In this document: in pieces, positions 38,660-48,669 of the stretch | Layout: every line of letters starts with the position of its first letter | Numbering within the stretch: position 1 is the first letter of the stretch | Source of the DNA: Anaerolineae bacterium | Lineage (GTDB): Bacteria > Chloroflexota > Anaerolineae > Aggregatilineales > JAFGMM01 | Direction of reading: 5' to 3' | DNA: 64,000 nt | Assembly: GCA_027494055.1 (NCBI GenBank) | Contig: JAOSJO010000024.1 | Location: forward strand, 583,777 to 647,776 | The notes under the pieces: generated by a model | What the model was told of the DNA's origin: nothing | Databases searched by the model: none | Seen by the model: only the letters and a program-made list of their open reading frames with translations | Program-made: the position numbers and the translations under genes

Positions 38660-40045
38660 CAGCGCGTGCGCTCCACGACCGACCGGGCCTCACGCTCCTC
38701 CTGCTGGAAGACAAACTCAACGCCCCCGACGCTGATGCGGTCGCCGTGGATCAGCGGCGTCGCGCTCACCGGGCTGCCGTTGAGCAGCGTGCGCCCCGCT
38801 TCCGCCTGGTTCTGGAGGTAGTACCGCCCTCGCCCATACCGGATGAGCGCGTGCTGCGGCGCGACCTCCGCGCCGGCCACGACGATGGCCGCGTCTGGCG
38901 CGGAGCCAATGCAGGTCGATACGCCCTCGCGCCTGGGGAGTCCAAAGCGCGCGCCGGTCGCCACGGCCACCAGGGCGGCCCCCGCACCGGGCGCGGGCGC
39001 AGCCGCTCTGCGGCGAGGACGGCAATGCCCACGAGAAGGATCGCCACGACCGCCACAAGGATCGAAATCAGGGTGTCGGCCTCGGTTTGGTTGATGGGCA
39101 GCGGCAGCGTCGAGGTGATGACATAGTACGTCGTCGCCGCCTCCGACGGGTTGCGCAACCTCAGCGACCAGCGGCCGGCCGTGGGATGCGCCACCGACAC
39201 CGCGCGCGCGCCCGGCGCGTCGGCGCGCGAGGCGACCTCCGGGCGAACACCGTTCGGGTCGGCCAGCACCATTTCGGGCGCTTCCGCCGCCGACACAACC
39301 GACACGCGCAACTCCGCCTGATCGCCCGGCACACGCATCTCCAGGCGCGCGGATGCGCCCGGTTCCAGCGCCCCGCTTGAGGTCATCGGCGCGCCGCCGG
39401 TGGCGGCGTGGGCAATCGCCGTGAAGGCCCACAGCAGGCGCGGCGTATCCTCCACCGCGAGGATGCTCTCCGCGAAGGGCAGGGCGCGACGGCCCGCAGC
39501 GACTCCAGAAACGCCGCGTCGAAGTCCCCCAGGCCAAGCGTGTAGAAGCAGTGGCCCTGCTCGCGCGCGGCGCGCGCCGGCCCGTCGATGACCTGCGCCG
39601 CGTCCAGGCCCTGCGTCGGTGCGCCGTCGGTCATCAAGACGATAGCGCCGTCCTCAGCGTCGTCTTCGCTGGCGTCGCCAAGCGCGTTGAGGGCGGCCTC
39701 AAGCGCCGCGCCGATGTTCGTCCCGCCCTCAACGAGGTCGGGCAGTGCCGCCACCGCCCCGGCGGCGGCGTCCATGTTGTTGCTGAGCGGGTAGAGCAGG
39801 GTCGGATCGTCGCTGAAGGCGATCACGGTCACGCGGGGGATGGGCGTGGCCTGGGCGAAGAAGCGCAGCATCGCCGTCACGGCCTGGCGCGTCACCTCGA
39901 TCTTCGTCGCGCCGTTGGCGGCGTCGGCCATGCTTGCAGAGACATCGATGACGAGCGCGATTCGCCTGGGCTGGGCGGCTGGCGCGACCCCAAGGGACAG
40001 TGCCGCCAGGAAGACAGCCAGAAGGACGATGACCGCGCGCCGCAT
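38659..40045 (-). CDS. VWA-TM-FHA membrane protein (two frameshifts)
   Basis: A signal peptide (residues 1-24) precedes a von Willebrand A domain with the metal site DVSASM, EGGTNIGAAL and LMTDGAPT. After a missing C near 39482-39485 the frame continues as LPFAESILAVEDTPRLLWAF, then a beta-rich domain with PTAGRWSLRLRNPSE, and one membrane helix (LISILVAVVAILLVGIAVLA). A second shift near 38985-38995 leads to a cytoplasmic FHA domain. This FHA is degenerate: the phosphothreonine Arg reads IGSAPD, SRxH reads APQH and the Asn is replaced. About 462 residues. First three members of the FHA locus lie upstream. Confidence 0.78.
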
Positions 40046-40060
40046 CAGGTCTGACTCAAG

Positions 40061-40662
40061 TCAATACAGCGCCTTGAACACGAACTGCGTGTCGCCCATG
40101 CGGATCACATCGTTTTCCTTAATGGGCGTGGCCGCGCGGATCCGCTCGCCGTTGATGAACGTGCCGTTGGGCGTGCCGAAGTCCCAGATGTAGAACTCAC
40201 CGTCCTCCAGAGTGATGCGCGCGTGCTGGCGCGAGATTTTGGGGTCGTCCCAGACGACATCCGCGCCCTTGCGCCCAATCGAGTGGCCGGGCGTCACCTT
40301 GATGATGTGCCCGCGTCGCGGCCCCTCCACGATCACCAGCCAGGCCAGCGGGCCGGCGTCTGCCTCGCCGATCTCGGTCACGTCATCGTCGAACTCGGCG
40401 CGGCGGCGCGTGGGCCACTGGGTGATCTCCTCGTCGCCATAGTCGTCGTAGGCTGCCGCCTCGTCGTAGGGTGGCCGGCCCACGCCGCCCCGGCGCGGCG
40501 GCAACTCGGTGGGCAGTTCGTCGTCGAGGGAGGCGGCGCTTCGGGGCGGCCCTTCCCTGCCGCGCAGAACGGACACGATGTATGTGGCGGGTCGTAAGGA
40601 CCGTGAATGTCGCAGAAGCCGCCACCTTGTTCTTCCATTGCTTCAAGACCTCCGTCGTTCAT
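40061..40662 (-). CDS. Cytoplasmic zinc-ribbon and FHA domain protein (one frameshift)
   Basis: The N-terminus has a Cys/His knuckle, FCDIHGPYDPPHTSCPFC, near residues 15-34. A missing G near 40553-40558 joins it to REGPPRSAASLDDELPTELPPRRGG, an acidic disordered linker, and a C-terminal FHA domain. The FHA is canonical: HSIGRKGADVV, PKISRQHARI and GTPNGTFINGERI. About 200 residues, no membrane segment. It should bind phosphothreonine peptides and so could link the membrane FHA proteins on either side to a Ser/Thr kinase that is not in the window. Spacing to its neighbours is 4 and 15 bases. Confidence 0.8.
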
Positions 40663-40666
40663 CGAT

Positions 40667-41399
40667 TCACCCCGTAGGGGCCGTAAACTGCAATTCGGTA
40701 TCGCCGATCACGATCACGTCGCCGTGCGTCAGCATCTCCGGGCGGCGCACCCTGCGCCCGTTGAGGAGCGTGCTCGGCGGTCGCGCCCGGTCGTACAGCG
40801 TGAAGTAACCGTCCTCCTCGCGAATGAGAATGTGCTCGCGCGAGACCGTCGGGTCGGCTATGGTGACATCGTTGTTGGCGCGGCTGCGCCCGATGCGTGT
40901 ATCGCCCTTGAAAAGCTGGTACGCCTCGTGCGTGTTCCGGTCCACGAGCCAGGCGTTGGCGGTGGGCCGGGCCGGCTTCGTCTCCGCCGCGAGGGCGCTT
41001 CGCGCGGCGGCTGCGCTGGTTCCGCTGCCTTTTTCCACCGGCGACAGAGGGCTTGCCTCATCCGGAACCCCGTCAGCCCCGGTACGTGATCCAGTAGCCG
41101 AGCGCCGCCAACAACGGGACGATGCCGCCGAGCAGCCCCAGGTGAAGAAGAACGCTTCTTTTGCGCAGCAGCGCGTTCTGTGTTTCGGTTGCCGCAAAGC
41201 GGTAAAGGATGGTCGGCAACAGAAGCAAGCCAGGCAGCAGCACCGCGAAGCGCCAGCCGGGCGTCTTCAGTTCCCGGCGCTGGCTGTCGTACAGATACCA
41301 CACCGCCGCCGCGATGTAGAACACGACGAACAGCACCCAGCCGCCGATCCCGCCAAGGCCCTCGAAATACCAGGCAAAGAACTGGCTCGTCCCGACCAC
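40667..41399 (-). CDS. Three-helix membrane protein with C-terminal FHA domain (one frameshift)
   Basis: The GTG at 41399 follows AAGGA by about 10 bases and begins MVGTSQFFAWYFEGLGG. Three hydrophobic helices occupy residues about 15-110, with YLYDSQRRELKTPGWRF between the first two. One extra G near 41075-41078 breaks the frame; repaired it reads YWITYRADGVPDEASPL and leads to the FHA domain (FKGDTRIGRSRANNDVTI, PTVSREHILI, LLNGRRV). About 243 residues. The phosphothreonine Arg and Ser are kept. It lies 86 bases after the giant VWA gene. Confidence 0.78.
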
Positions 41400-41485
41400 C
41401 GCATCACATCCTTACCGAAAGCGGGGCCTCCCGCCGGTACACATGTTCTGGCATCAGTCTAACGCGCATCGAATCGTTTTCCAAG

Positions 41486-44400
41486 TCATCCCCCCTCGCG
41501 CGTGAAGCGCAGGCGCGTATCGCCCACCTCGATGACGTCGCCCTCCTGCAGGGTGTGCGGCGCGGTGAGCGCCACGCCGTTGATCAGGCTGGGGTTCTCC
41601 GGTTTCAGGTCCGTATAAATAAAGTCGCTCCCCCGGCGGCTGATGCGCGCGTGCTGGCGCGACGCCGCGCGCCCGGTCACGACCACATCGGCGCGCGTAC
41701 GCGACCGCCCCACAATCGTCTCGCTCTCCGAGAGCTGCCAGCGGGTGCCGCGCGTCGGGCCGCCCTCGGCGACGAGGTACGCCTTCACGTCGTCGCCGGC
41801 CGCCACGTGCGCCGCCCCTACAGCCGCAGCGCCCGCCCCGGCCTGCGCCACCAACGCCCGACGCCGCCGCAGCGTCAGCGGGACCACAACCGCGAAGACG
41901 ACCACCAGCAGCAACACCAGCAGGAACAGCGGCAGGCTGTTGCCCTGGAAGATCACCTGCACGGCCACCGGCTCCGAAGTCTGCGCCTGCCCGGTCACGT
42001 CACGGAGCGCCACAGCCACCGCAAACACCCCCGCGCCGAGGTCGGTCGTGTCCCACGTAAAGACCGTGTCGCCGAGCGGGCCGCGCACCCCGGTCACCTC
42101 CGCGCCGTTGACAAGCAGCGTCGCGCTGGCGATCTCCTCCAGCGCCGCGTTGGTCTCGTAGCGCACCTGCACCTCGCCCGATACCTGTTCGTCCGCCTCC
42201 GGCGCGACGACGGCGACCGCGAGCGGTCGCGTCACCGTGACGGTGGCGGCTGCGCTGCGGGTGTTGCCGGCGCTGTCCTGCACCACGACCTCGATCTCGT
42301 GGTCGCCCAGCGCGTGCGCGCTCGTGTCCCAGGGGATGACGCCCTCCGCTGCCGGGCTGGTGAGCGTCTCCACCGGCGCGCCATCCACGTTGAGCGCCAC
42401 CGATTCGAGCAGCGCGCCCGTGACCGCCACGCGGTAGCGCACCGAGGTCACGCCGGTCACCTCTGCGCCGGGCGCAGGGCTGGTGAGATCGACCGCCAGC
42501 GGCTCGGCGACGGTGACGGTCAGCGAGGCCTCGCCGGCGTTGCCGGCCGTGTCCTCGGCGCGCACCGTCAGCCGGTGCACGCCCAGGCTTACCGTGCTGG
42601 CGTCCCAGGCGACCGCATCAATCGTGGAGGGTCCTCAAGAACCGCCGCCGCCTCGCCATCGACCAGCAGCGTCACGCGGTCGAGCGCGGCGGCGTTGGCC
42701 TCGACCGAGAAGCCGACATCGACCGCGCCGGCCACGCGCGCGCCCTCGGCCGGCGCGAGCAGCCGCACGACGATGGGCCTGAGCACGCGCACGGTGAGCG
42801 TCTGTGACGCCGTATAGCCGGCGCTGTCCTCCGCGCGCACCTCGACCTCGTGCAGGCCCGGCGCGAGCGTCGTCGTATCCCAGGCGATGCTGCGCCCCGC
42901 GGCGGCAGCGGCGACCTCCACGCCATCGACAAGCAATGCCACGCGCGCAAGGTCGGCGGCGTTGGCCTCCGCACCGAAGCGCACCGTCACGACGCCGGCG
43001 ACGGCCTCGTTCTGCGCCGGCGTCAGCACCTCAAGCGCCACCGGCTCGACCACCGTGACCGGCACCTCCGCCGCCTGCACGCGCCCGGCGCTGTCCTCCG
43101 CCATCAGGCGCAGTTGGTGCGCGCCCAGGCCGGCGGCGGTCGCGTCCCACGTGAGCGCGCCCTCGGCGGCGGGCGCATCCGCCGCGACGACCTCCGCGCC
43201 GTCCACCAGCAGCGCGACGCGCGCCAGGTCCGCCGCGTTGGCGCTGGCCCGGTAGCGCACCGGCACCTGCCCGGCGACTTCCGCGTTCGGGACCGGCGCA
43301 AGGACCTCGACCTCAAGCGGCGGGATGACGTTGACCGTCACCGTCGCGCTGACCTCATCGCCCAGGGTGTCGGTGAGGCGCACCTCCAGCGTGTGCGGCC
43401 CCAGCCCGGCGGCGTCGGCGTTCCACGTGATGGTATTGACGCCCGCGCGCAGCCCGGTGAGGGTTTGTACGCGCCCGTCATCGACCAGGAACGCGCCGCG
43501 CGCCACGTCGGAGGGTAGGCCGTCGAAGGTGAAGCGCACCGCGACCTCGCCCGCAACGGACGCGCCCGGCTCCGGCGCTGTCAGGGCGACGCGCACCGGA
43601 CGCGCGACGCGCACCGGCGTCGCCGCCCGCGCCTCAGCGCCCGCCTCATCGCGCGCGACGATTTCGAGGGTGTGCGCGCCCAGCGCCGCCGTGTCGCTCT
43701 CCCAGACCAGCGCGCCCTCCGGCGCAAGGTCTTCGGCAGCGGCGACCTCCACGCCGTCCACCAGCAGCGCGATGTCGTAGAGTGGCGCGGCCCTGGCCTC
43801 GGCCTCGTAGCGCACCTCAACCGCGCCGCTGAGCACCGCGTTCTGCGCCGACGACGTGATGCGCACCGCAAGCGGCTCGACCACGTTGACCGTCACCGTC
43901 GCGTTGACTTCATCACCCAGCGTGTCGGTGAGGCGCACCTCCAGCGTGTGCGGCCCCAGATCGACCGCGCCGGCGTCCCAGGTGAGCGCGTTCTCGCCCG
44001 CGCGCACCGCGGCCAGCGTCCGCACGCGGCGGTCATCCACCAGGAACACTGCCCGCGCCACGTCGGCGGCCAGACCGTCGAGCGTGAAGCGCACCGTCAC
44101 CGGCCCCGCCACCGGCGCGCCCGGCTCCGGCGCTGTCAAAGCGACGCGCAGCGGGCGGTCCACGTTGACCGTCACCGAGGCCTGCGCCTCGTCCCCCTGT
44201 CGGTCGTGGCGAGGACCGCGAGCGTGCGCGCGCCGAGCGGGGCGGCAGCCGTATCCCAGATCAACGCGCCGGCCAATTCGCCGCCCTCCGCCACATCGAC
44301 CAGCGCGCCATCGACCAGGAGCACGACGCGCGCCAGAGTCCCGGCGTTGACCGCGACCTCATAGGCCACATCGACCACGCCGCTTGCCGTCGTGTTGGGT

Positions 44401-47400
44401 GCGGGCGCGGTGATCGCCACGCGCAGCGGCTCGACCACGACGACCGGCGCGGTCGCCGAATACTCGTTGCCCAGCGTGTCGGTCAGGCGCACCTCCAGCG
44501 TGTGCGGCCCCAGTTCGACAGTCGTTGCGTCCCACGTGAGCGCGTTCGCGCCGCGTTGCAGCGCGGTGATCGCCGCCACGCGGCGGTCATCCACCAGGAA
44601 TACCGCCTGCCGCACGTCAGCCGGCCGGCCGGTCAGCGTGAACGGCACCTCGACCGCCGCCCCGGCCACGCGCGCACCCGGTGACAGCCCAAGCGCCACG
44701 CGCAATGGGCGCGTGACCGCGATAGTCACGGCGTCGGAGGCGCGGTATCCATTCGAGTCGGTCACGGACACAACCAGCGTATGCGCGCCCAGCGCCGCGT
44801 CGGCGGGGTCCCAGGTGAGCGCCCCGGTCGAGTCCAGCGCCACACTGTGATCGACCTCTGCGCCGTCTACCAGCAGCGCCACGCGCTGGACAAACCCGGC
44901 GTTCGCCTCGGCCGTGTAAGCGACCTCGACTGCGCCCTGCGTCGCGTCCAGCAGCGCGTTGGGCGCCGGCGCGGTGATCGTCACGCGCAGCGGCTCGACG
45001 ACGCTGACCACGCGCGTCGCCGTCTGCTGCGCGCCGGTCGTATCGGTCAGGCGGATCTCGAGCTGGCGCAGGCCCAGGCCGGTCGCCTCCGCGTCCCAGG
45101 TGAGCGCGTTCGCGCCGCCGCGCAGGTCGGAATCGCGGCGATGCGCCGCCCTCCACCCAGAACTCGGCGCTGGCGACATCCGCAGGGCTGCCCGTGACGT
45201 TGAAGCGCACGAGCACCCGCCCGGCCACCTGCGCGCCCTGCGCCGGCTCGGTGATCGCGACGGATAGCGGGCGCGCCACCAGCACGGGCACCGTCGCCTC
45301 CGCCTGGTTGCCGGCCGCATCGGCAGCAATGACGGTCAGGGTGTGCGCGCCGAGCGCTGCCGCGTCGGAGTCCCACGTGAAGACGCCCTCGGCGTCGCCC
45401 GACTCGGCGTAGCGCGCCCCATCGACGTGCAGCGCCACGCCCGCCAGCGGCGCTGCGTTCGCCTCGACGGCATACGCAACCGCCACCGCGCCCGCCAGCC
45501 GCGCGTCGGGGGCCGGCGACGTGACGCGCACCATCAGCGGCTCGACGACGGTGACAAACGTCGCGTCGGCATGGACGTTGCCCAGCGTATCCGTCAGGCG
45601 GACTCCAGACGCCGCAGCCCCAGGCCGACCGCGCCGGCGTTCCAGGTCAGCGCGTTTTCACCCGGCTTGAGTTCGAAGCCGGCGGTGACCTCCTCAAGCT
45701 CCAGGTCATCGACGAAAAAGCGCACCTCCGCCATATCGGCGGGCCGCCCGGTGAGCGTAAACGCGACCTCCACCGCGCCGGCCACGCGCGCGCCCTCGGC
45801 CGGCGCGTCTATGGTCAGGCCGACCGGGCGCGCCACGTTGACCGTCACCGCGTCGCTGGCCTCGTTGCCCGTCGCGTCGCGCGCGCGGATCTCCAACGTG
45901 TGCGCGCCCAGTGGGGCGAGGTCGGCGCTCCAGTGGAGCGCGCCCGCAGCGTCATCGGTCTGCCGGAGCGCGTACAGCGCGCCATCGACGTAGAGCGCCA
46001 CGCGCTGCAGCGCCGCGACGTTCGCCTCGGCGGTGTAGCCGACGACGACCGCGCCGCTCACGTCGGCGTTCGGCGCGGGGTCCGTGACCTGCACCGCCAG
46101 TTCGGGGACCACGTTCACCACGACCGCGGCGCTTGCCTGGTTGCCCAGAGTATCCCGCGCGCGGACCTCAAGCTGGTGGCCGCCCAGCCCGGCGGCGGAG
46201 GCGTCCCACGTGAAGGCGCCCGCGCCCGGCTCCGGCGCAGCGCGCGCCTCGACCTCGCGCCCATCGGCGAGCAGGCTCACGACGTTGACATCGGCCACGT
46301 TGCTCGCGATCTCGAACGCCACATCGACCTCACCCGCGAGGCGCGCGCCCGCCAGCGGCGCGGTGATCGCCACGCGCAGCGGCTCGACCACGCGCACGGT
46401 GACCTGCGCCTCACCGGTGTTGCCCGCGCTATCCCGCACGAAGAGGTCCAGCGTGTACGGGCCGGGCGCAAGCTGCGAGGTGTTCCACGTGTAGCGGATG
46501 TCGCCCGCGCCGAACTCCTGCAACGGCGCACCGTTGACGCTCAGCCGCGCATAAGCCACCGGCGCGGCGGCGCTGACCTCAGGCTGGATGAGGACGTTGC
46601 CGCTGACCTGCGCGCCCTCCTCAAGGTTGAGGCGCGCTTCTACCGGGTGCGCCGTCGCGGTGAACGTCGCCTGCGCGGCGCTGGTGAACGCCTGGTACGT
46701 CACGCGCAGTTCGAGCGCGTGCTCGGCGTCGTCGGCAGGGAGCGCGGAGGTGAAGTCGACGCGGTATTCCTTGCGCAGCAAGGCAAGCACGTCGGCGAAG
46801 GCCTGCTCCAGCGCAAGGGGCGTGGCGCTGATGTAGCTGACGCCCTGCGTGGCGGCGGCAAGCGCCTCCAGCGCGGCCTCGTCCGTCTGGTTGCCGAAAG
46901 AGACCGGGTAGATCGGCACGCCGAGCCGCTGCGCGTAGGCGACAACCTCATCCGGCGTGCGCTGTGTGTTCTCCGGGAGCAGCCGCCAGCCGGCGGCGCT
47001 GTTGTCCACCCCGTCGGTGAGGATCATCACGGCGCGCCGGCGGCTGGCCGCGGCCTGCGGGTCGGCCTCAAGCAGCGCGAGCGCGTCATACGCCGCGCCC
47101 CAGAAGGCGGTGTAGGCGTCCTGCGGCCCAATGGCGAGGCCGGCCACGATCTCACGCAGCCGGTCGCGGTCGTCGGTGAAGCCCTGCTCTACCGTGATGC
47201 TGCGCTCGTTGGGATTGCCAAACGTGATGAGGGCGATCCTGTCATGCGCCGCTGGCGGGAGGCCGTCGAGCATCGCGAGCGCCGCGTTGCGCACCGCCGC
47301 GACGCCCGCCTCGCCCAAACTGTTGCTGATGTCCAGCGCAAGCACCAGCGACACTGGCCGGTCGGGCCGCTCCGACGGGCTAACCGTGACCTGATCGTCC

Positions 47401-47642
47401 GGCACCGGCTGCCCGTCCTCAGTGAGCGCGAACGCGCGGGCCGTCAGCCCATCGATGGGAATCCCCCGGCTATCAGCCACCGTGACATAAGCGGTAACGC
47501 GCGGAAAACGCGCGCTGTCAACCGCGTGCACCGTGAGCTGCAACGGGTCGGCGGGCTGAGCGGCAGCAGGTAGCGGCACGCAGGAGAGCACGATGAGCGC
47601 AAGCGCAGCCAACAGGCCCAAACGACCGGAGCGGTTATCCAT
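41486..47642 (-). CDS. Giant surface protein: VWA, about 17 Ig-like repeats, TM helix, FHA (several frameshifts)
   Basis: The ATG at 47642 follows AAGGA. A signal peptide is followed by a VWA domain (ALDISNSLGEAG metal site, LITFGNP, ILTDGVDN), then about 17 Ig-like repeats of roughly 92 residues, one membrane helix (LPLFLLVLLLVVVFAVVVPL) and a cytoplasmic FHA domain (ETIVGRSRTRADVV, RAASRQHARI, NPSLINGVAL). The frame shifts near 45600, 45130-45150, the CCCCC at 44193-44197 and 42629-42633; each repair restores the repeat consensus. Total about 2,050 residues. VWA and Ig domains would lie outside and the FHA inside, so the protein can connect external adhesion or force to phosphothreonine signalling. 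The locus role is inferred. Confidence 0.82.
41955..46655 (-). repeat. Coding tandem array of about 17 Ig-like repeats, two alternating types
   Basis: Each repeat is about 276 bases. Type A has EANAxxLxRVALLVDG and GALTWD with LGAHTL; type B has TGRPADVxxAVFLVDDRRV and LGPHTLEVRLTDTLG. From repeat 4 to repeat 13 the order is B-A-B-A. The motif CACCTCCAGC recurs at 43381, 43936 and 44490 (plus strand), giving a period of about 555 bases for the A+B pair. Confidence 0.8.
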
Positions 47643-47757
47643 GAGTCGTTCTTCCTTACTGTTATGTATCTATGCGCATCAGTACGTGTGAGTGGCGTGC
47701 CGTGTCGCAGATTCAGTGTATCACGTCGGGCGCAAAAAGGCACGGTTTCTGGCGCTG

Positions 47758-47786
47758 TTGCCCCCATATGGCGCGGATGCTACAAT
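47758..47786 (+). promoter_or_regulatory. Promoter for the SH3b lipoprotein gene
   Basis: TTGCCC (47758-47763), a 17-base spacer and TACAAT (47781-47786) form a plausible housekeeping promoter 45 bases before the ATG at 47832. The remainder of the 189-base divergent spacer shows nothing else firm. Confidence 0.5.
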
Positions 47787-47831
47787 CCAACCAACCTGAC
47801 GACTGCTACCCTTGATCCTGGAGTCCTGCCG

Positions 47832-48506
47832 ATGACGCCCAGGCGGTTTCCTCTGCTCACGTTTGTATTCCTGGTCATGGCGGCGCTGGCGTGCAATGTC
47901 CCTGGCGGCGCGCCGACGCCCACGCCAACGCCCATCCTGCCCACCGTGTCCATCGTCGCGCCGGTGGAGGGCGCCGCGGTCAACGTCGGGCAGCGGGTGG
48001 AAATCCGCTCCCGGTCGGCTGACACCGCCGGCGGCGTCACGCGGGTGGAGTTGCGCGCCGATGGGACGGTGATCGATGCGCAGGAGCCGGAAGCGCCAAA
48101 GATCGCGTGGACGGTGCAGCAGACCTGGACGCCGGCGACAGCCGGTGCGCACACCATCGAGGTGATTGCCTATCGCGGCACGGTCGCCAGCATACCGGCC
48201 ACGTTGGTGCTGACCGCAGCCGGCACGGTCACGGTCACGCCCCCGCCGCCCTCGGCGAGCTGCATAGCGACCACCAACACCAACCTCAACTTCCGCGACG
48301 GGCCGGGCACCAATTACCCCAGCAAGAGCGTGCTGGCCCCGAACACGGCGCTCGCCATCGTTGGGCGGCTTGGCGACAACTCCTGGTGGCAGGTGCGCAC
48401 GACCGGCGGCGAGATCGGGTGGGTGGCCGCCGACTACACCGACGAGAGCGGCAACTGTGTCGGCGTGCCGGTGGTCCAACCACCGCCGCCGCCCACGAAT
48501 CCCTAG
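47832..48506 (+). CDS. Lipoprotein with Ig-like and SH3b domains
   Basis: The 224-residue protein starts at ATG 47832 with a lipoprotein signal whose lipobox is AALAC (Cys about residue 20). A Thr/Pro linker follows, then an Ig-like domain (VSIVAPVEGAAVNVGQRVEI, GVTRVELRADGTVID, AGAHTIEVIAYR) that resembles the repeats of the giant protein on the other strand. A bacterial SH3 domain follows (NLNFRDGPGTNYPSKSVL, SWWQVRTTGGEIGWV). It should be anchored in the outer face of the membrane and may bind cell-wall or protein ligands. Confidence 0.82.
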   Translation: MTPRRFPLLTFVFLVMAALACNVPGGAPTPTPTPILPTVSIVAPVEGAAVNVGQRVEIRSRSADTAGGVTRVELRADGTVIDAQEPEAPKIAWTVQQTWTPATAGAHTIEVIAYRGTVASIPATLVLTAAGTVTVTPPPPSASCIATTNTNLNFRDGPGTNYPSKSVLAPNTALAIVGRLGDNSWWQVRTTGGEIGWVAADYTDESGNCVGVPVVQPPPPPTNP

Positions 48507-48537
48507 CCGGGGTCTCGTGACGCCGGTTAGGGGATTC
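48497..48537 (+). terminator. Strong hairpin overlapping the lipoprotein stop codon
   Basis: GAATCCCTAGCCGG (48497-48510) pairs with CCGGTTAGGGGATTC (48523-48537) with one bulge and one G-U pair, around a 12-base loop. The stem includes the TAG stop. No T-run follows, so it may protect the mRNA end or act as a weak terminator. Confidence 0.55.
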
Positions 48538-48631
48538 CGGTCACCAACACAGCACAAACGAATCGCAAACTGTAATAATGCGCCCAATACCGCCTTCAAG
48601 CTTTCAGGTTTAAAGACCCTAACCTGGCGCG

Positions 48632-48660
48632 TTGACTCGGTTTAGCTGCCGCTGTAGAAT
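48632..48660 (+). promoter_or_regulatory. Strong sigma70-type promoter for the REC-Roadblock operon
   Basis: TTGACT (48632-48637), a 17-base spacer and TAGAAT (48655-48660) are each one base from consensus. The ATG at 48670 begins 9 bases past the -10, so the mRNA is probably leaderless or nearly so. Confidence 0.75.
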
Positions 48661-48669
48661 GCAGGTACT

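Noticed and set aside
41955..46655. CRISPR array or satellite DNA
   Set aside because: The repeats are about 276 bases, coding and diverged, with a clear Ig-like protein consensus.
45900..47573. A 557-codon plus-strand frame opposite the giant VWA protein
   Set aside because: Typical shadow frame of GC-rich coding DNA; the minus strand has a VWA metal site and Ig repeats.
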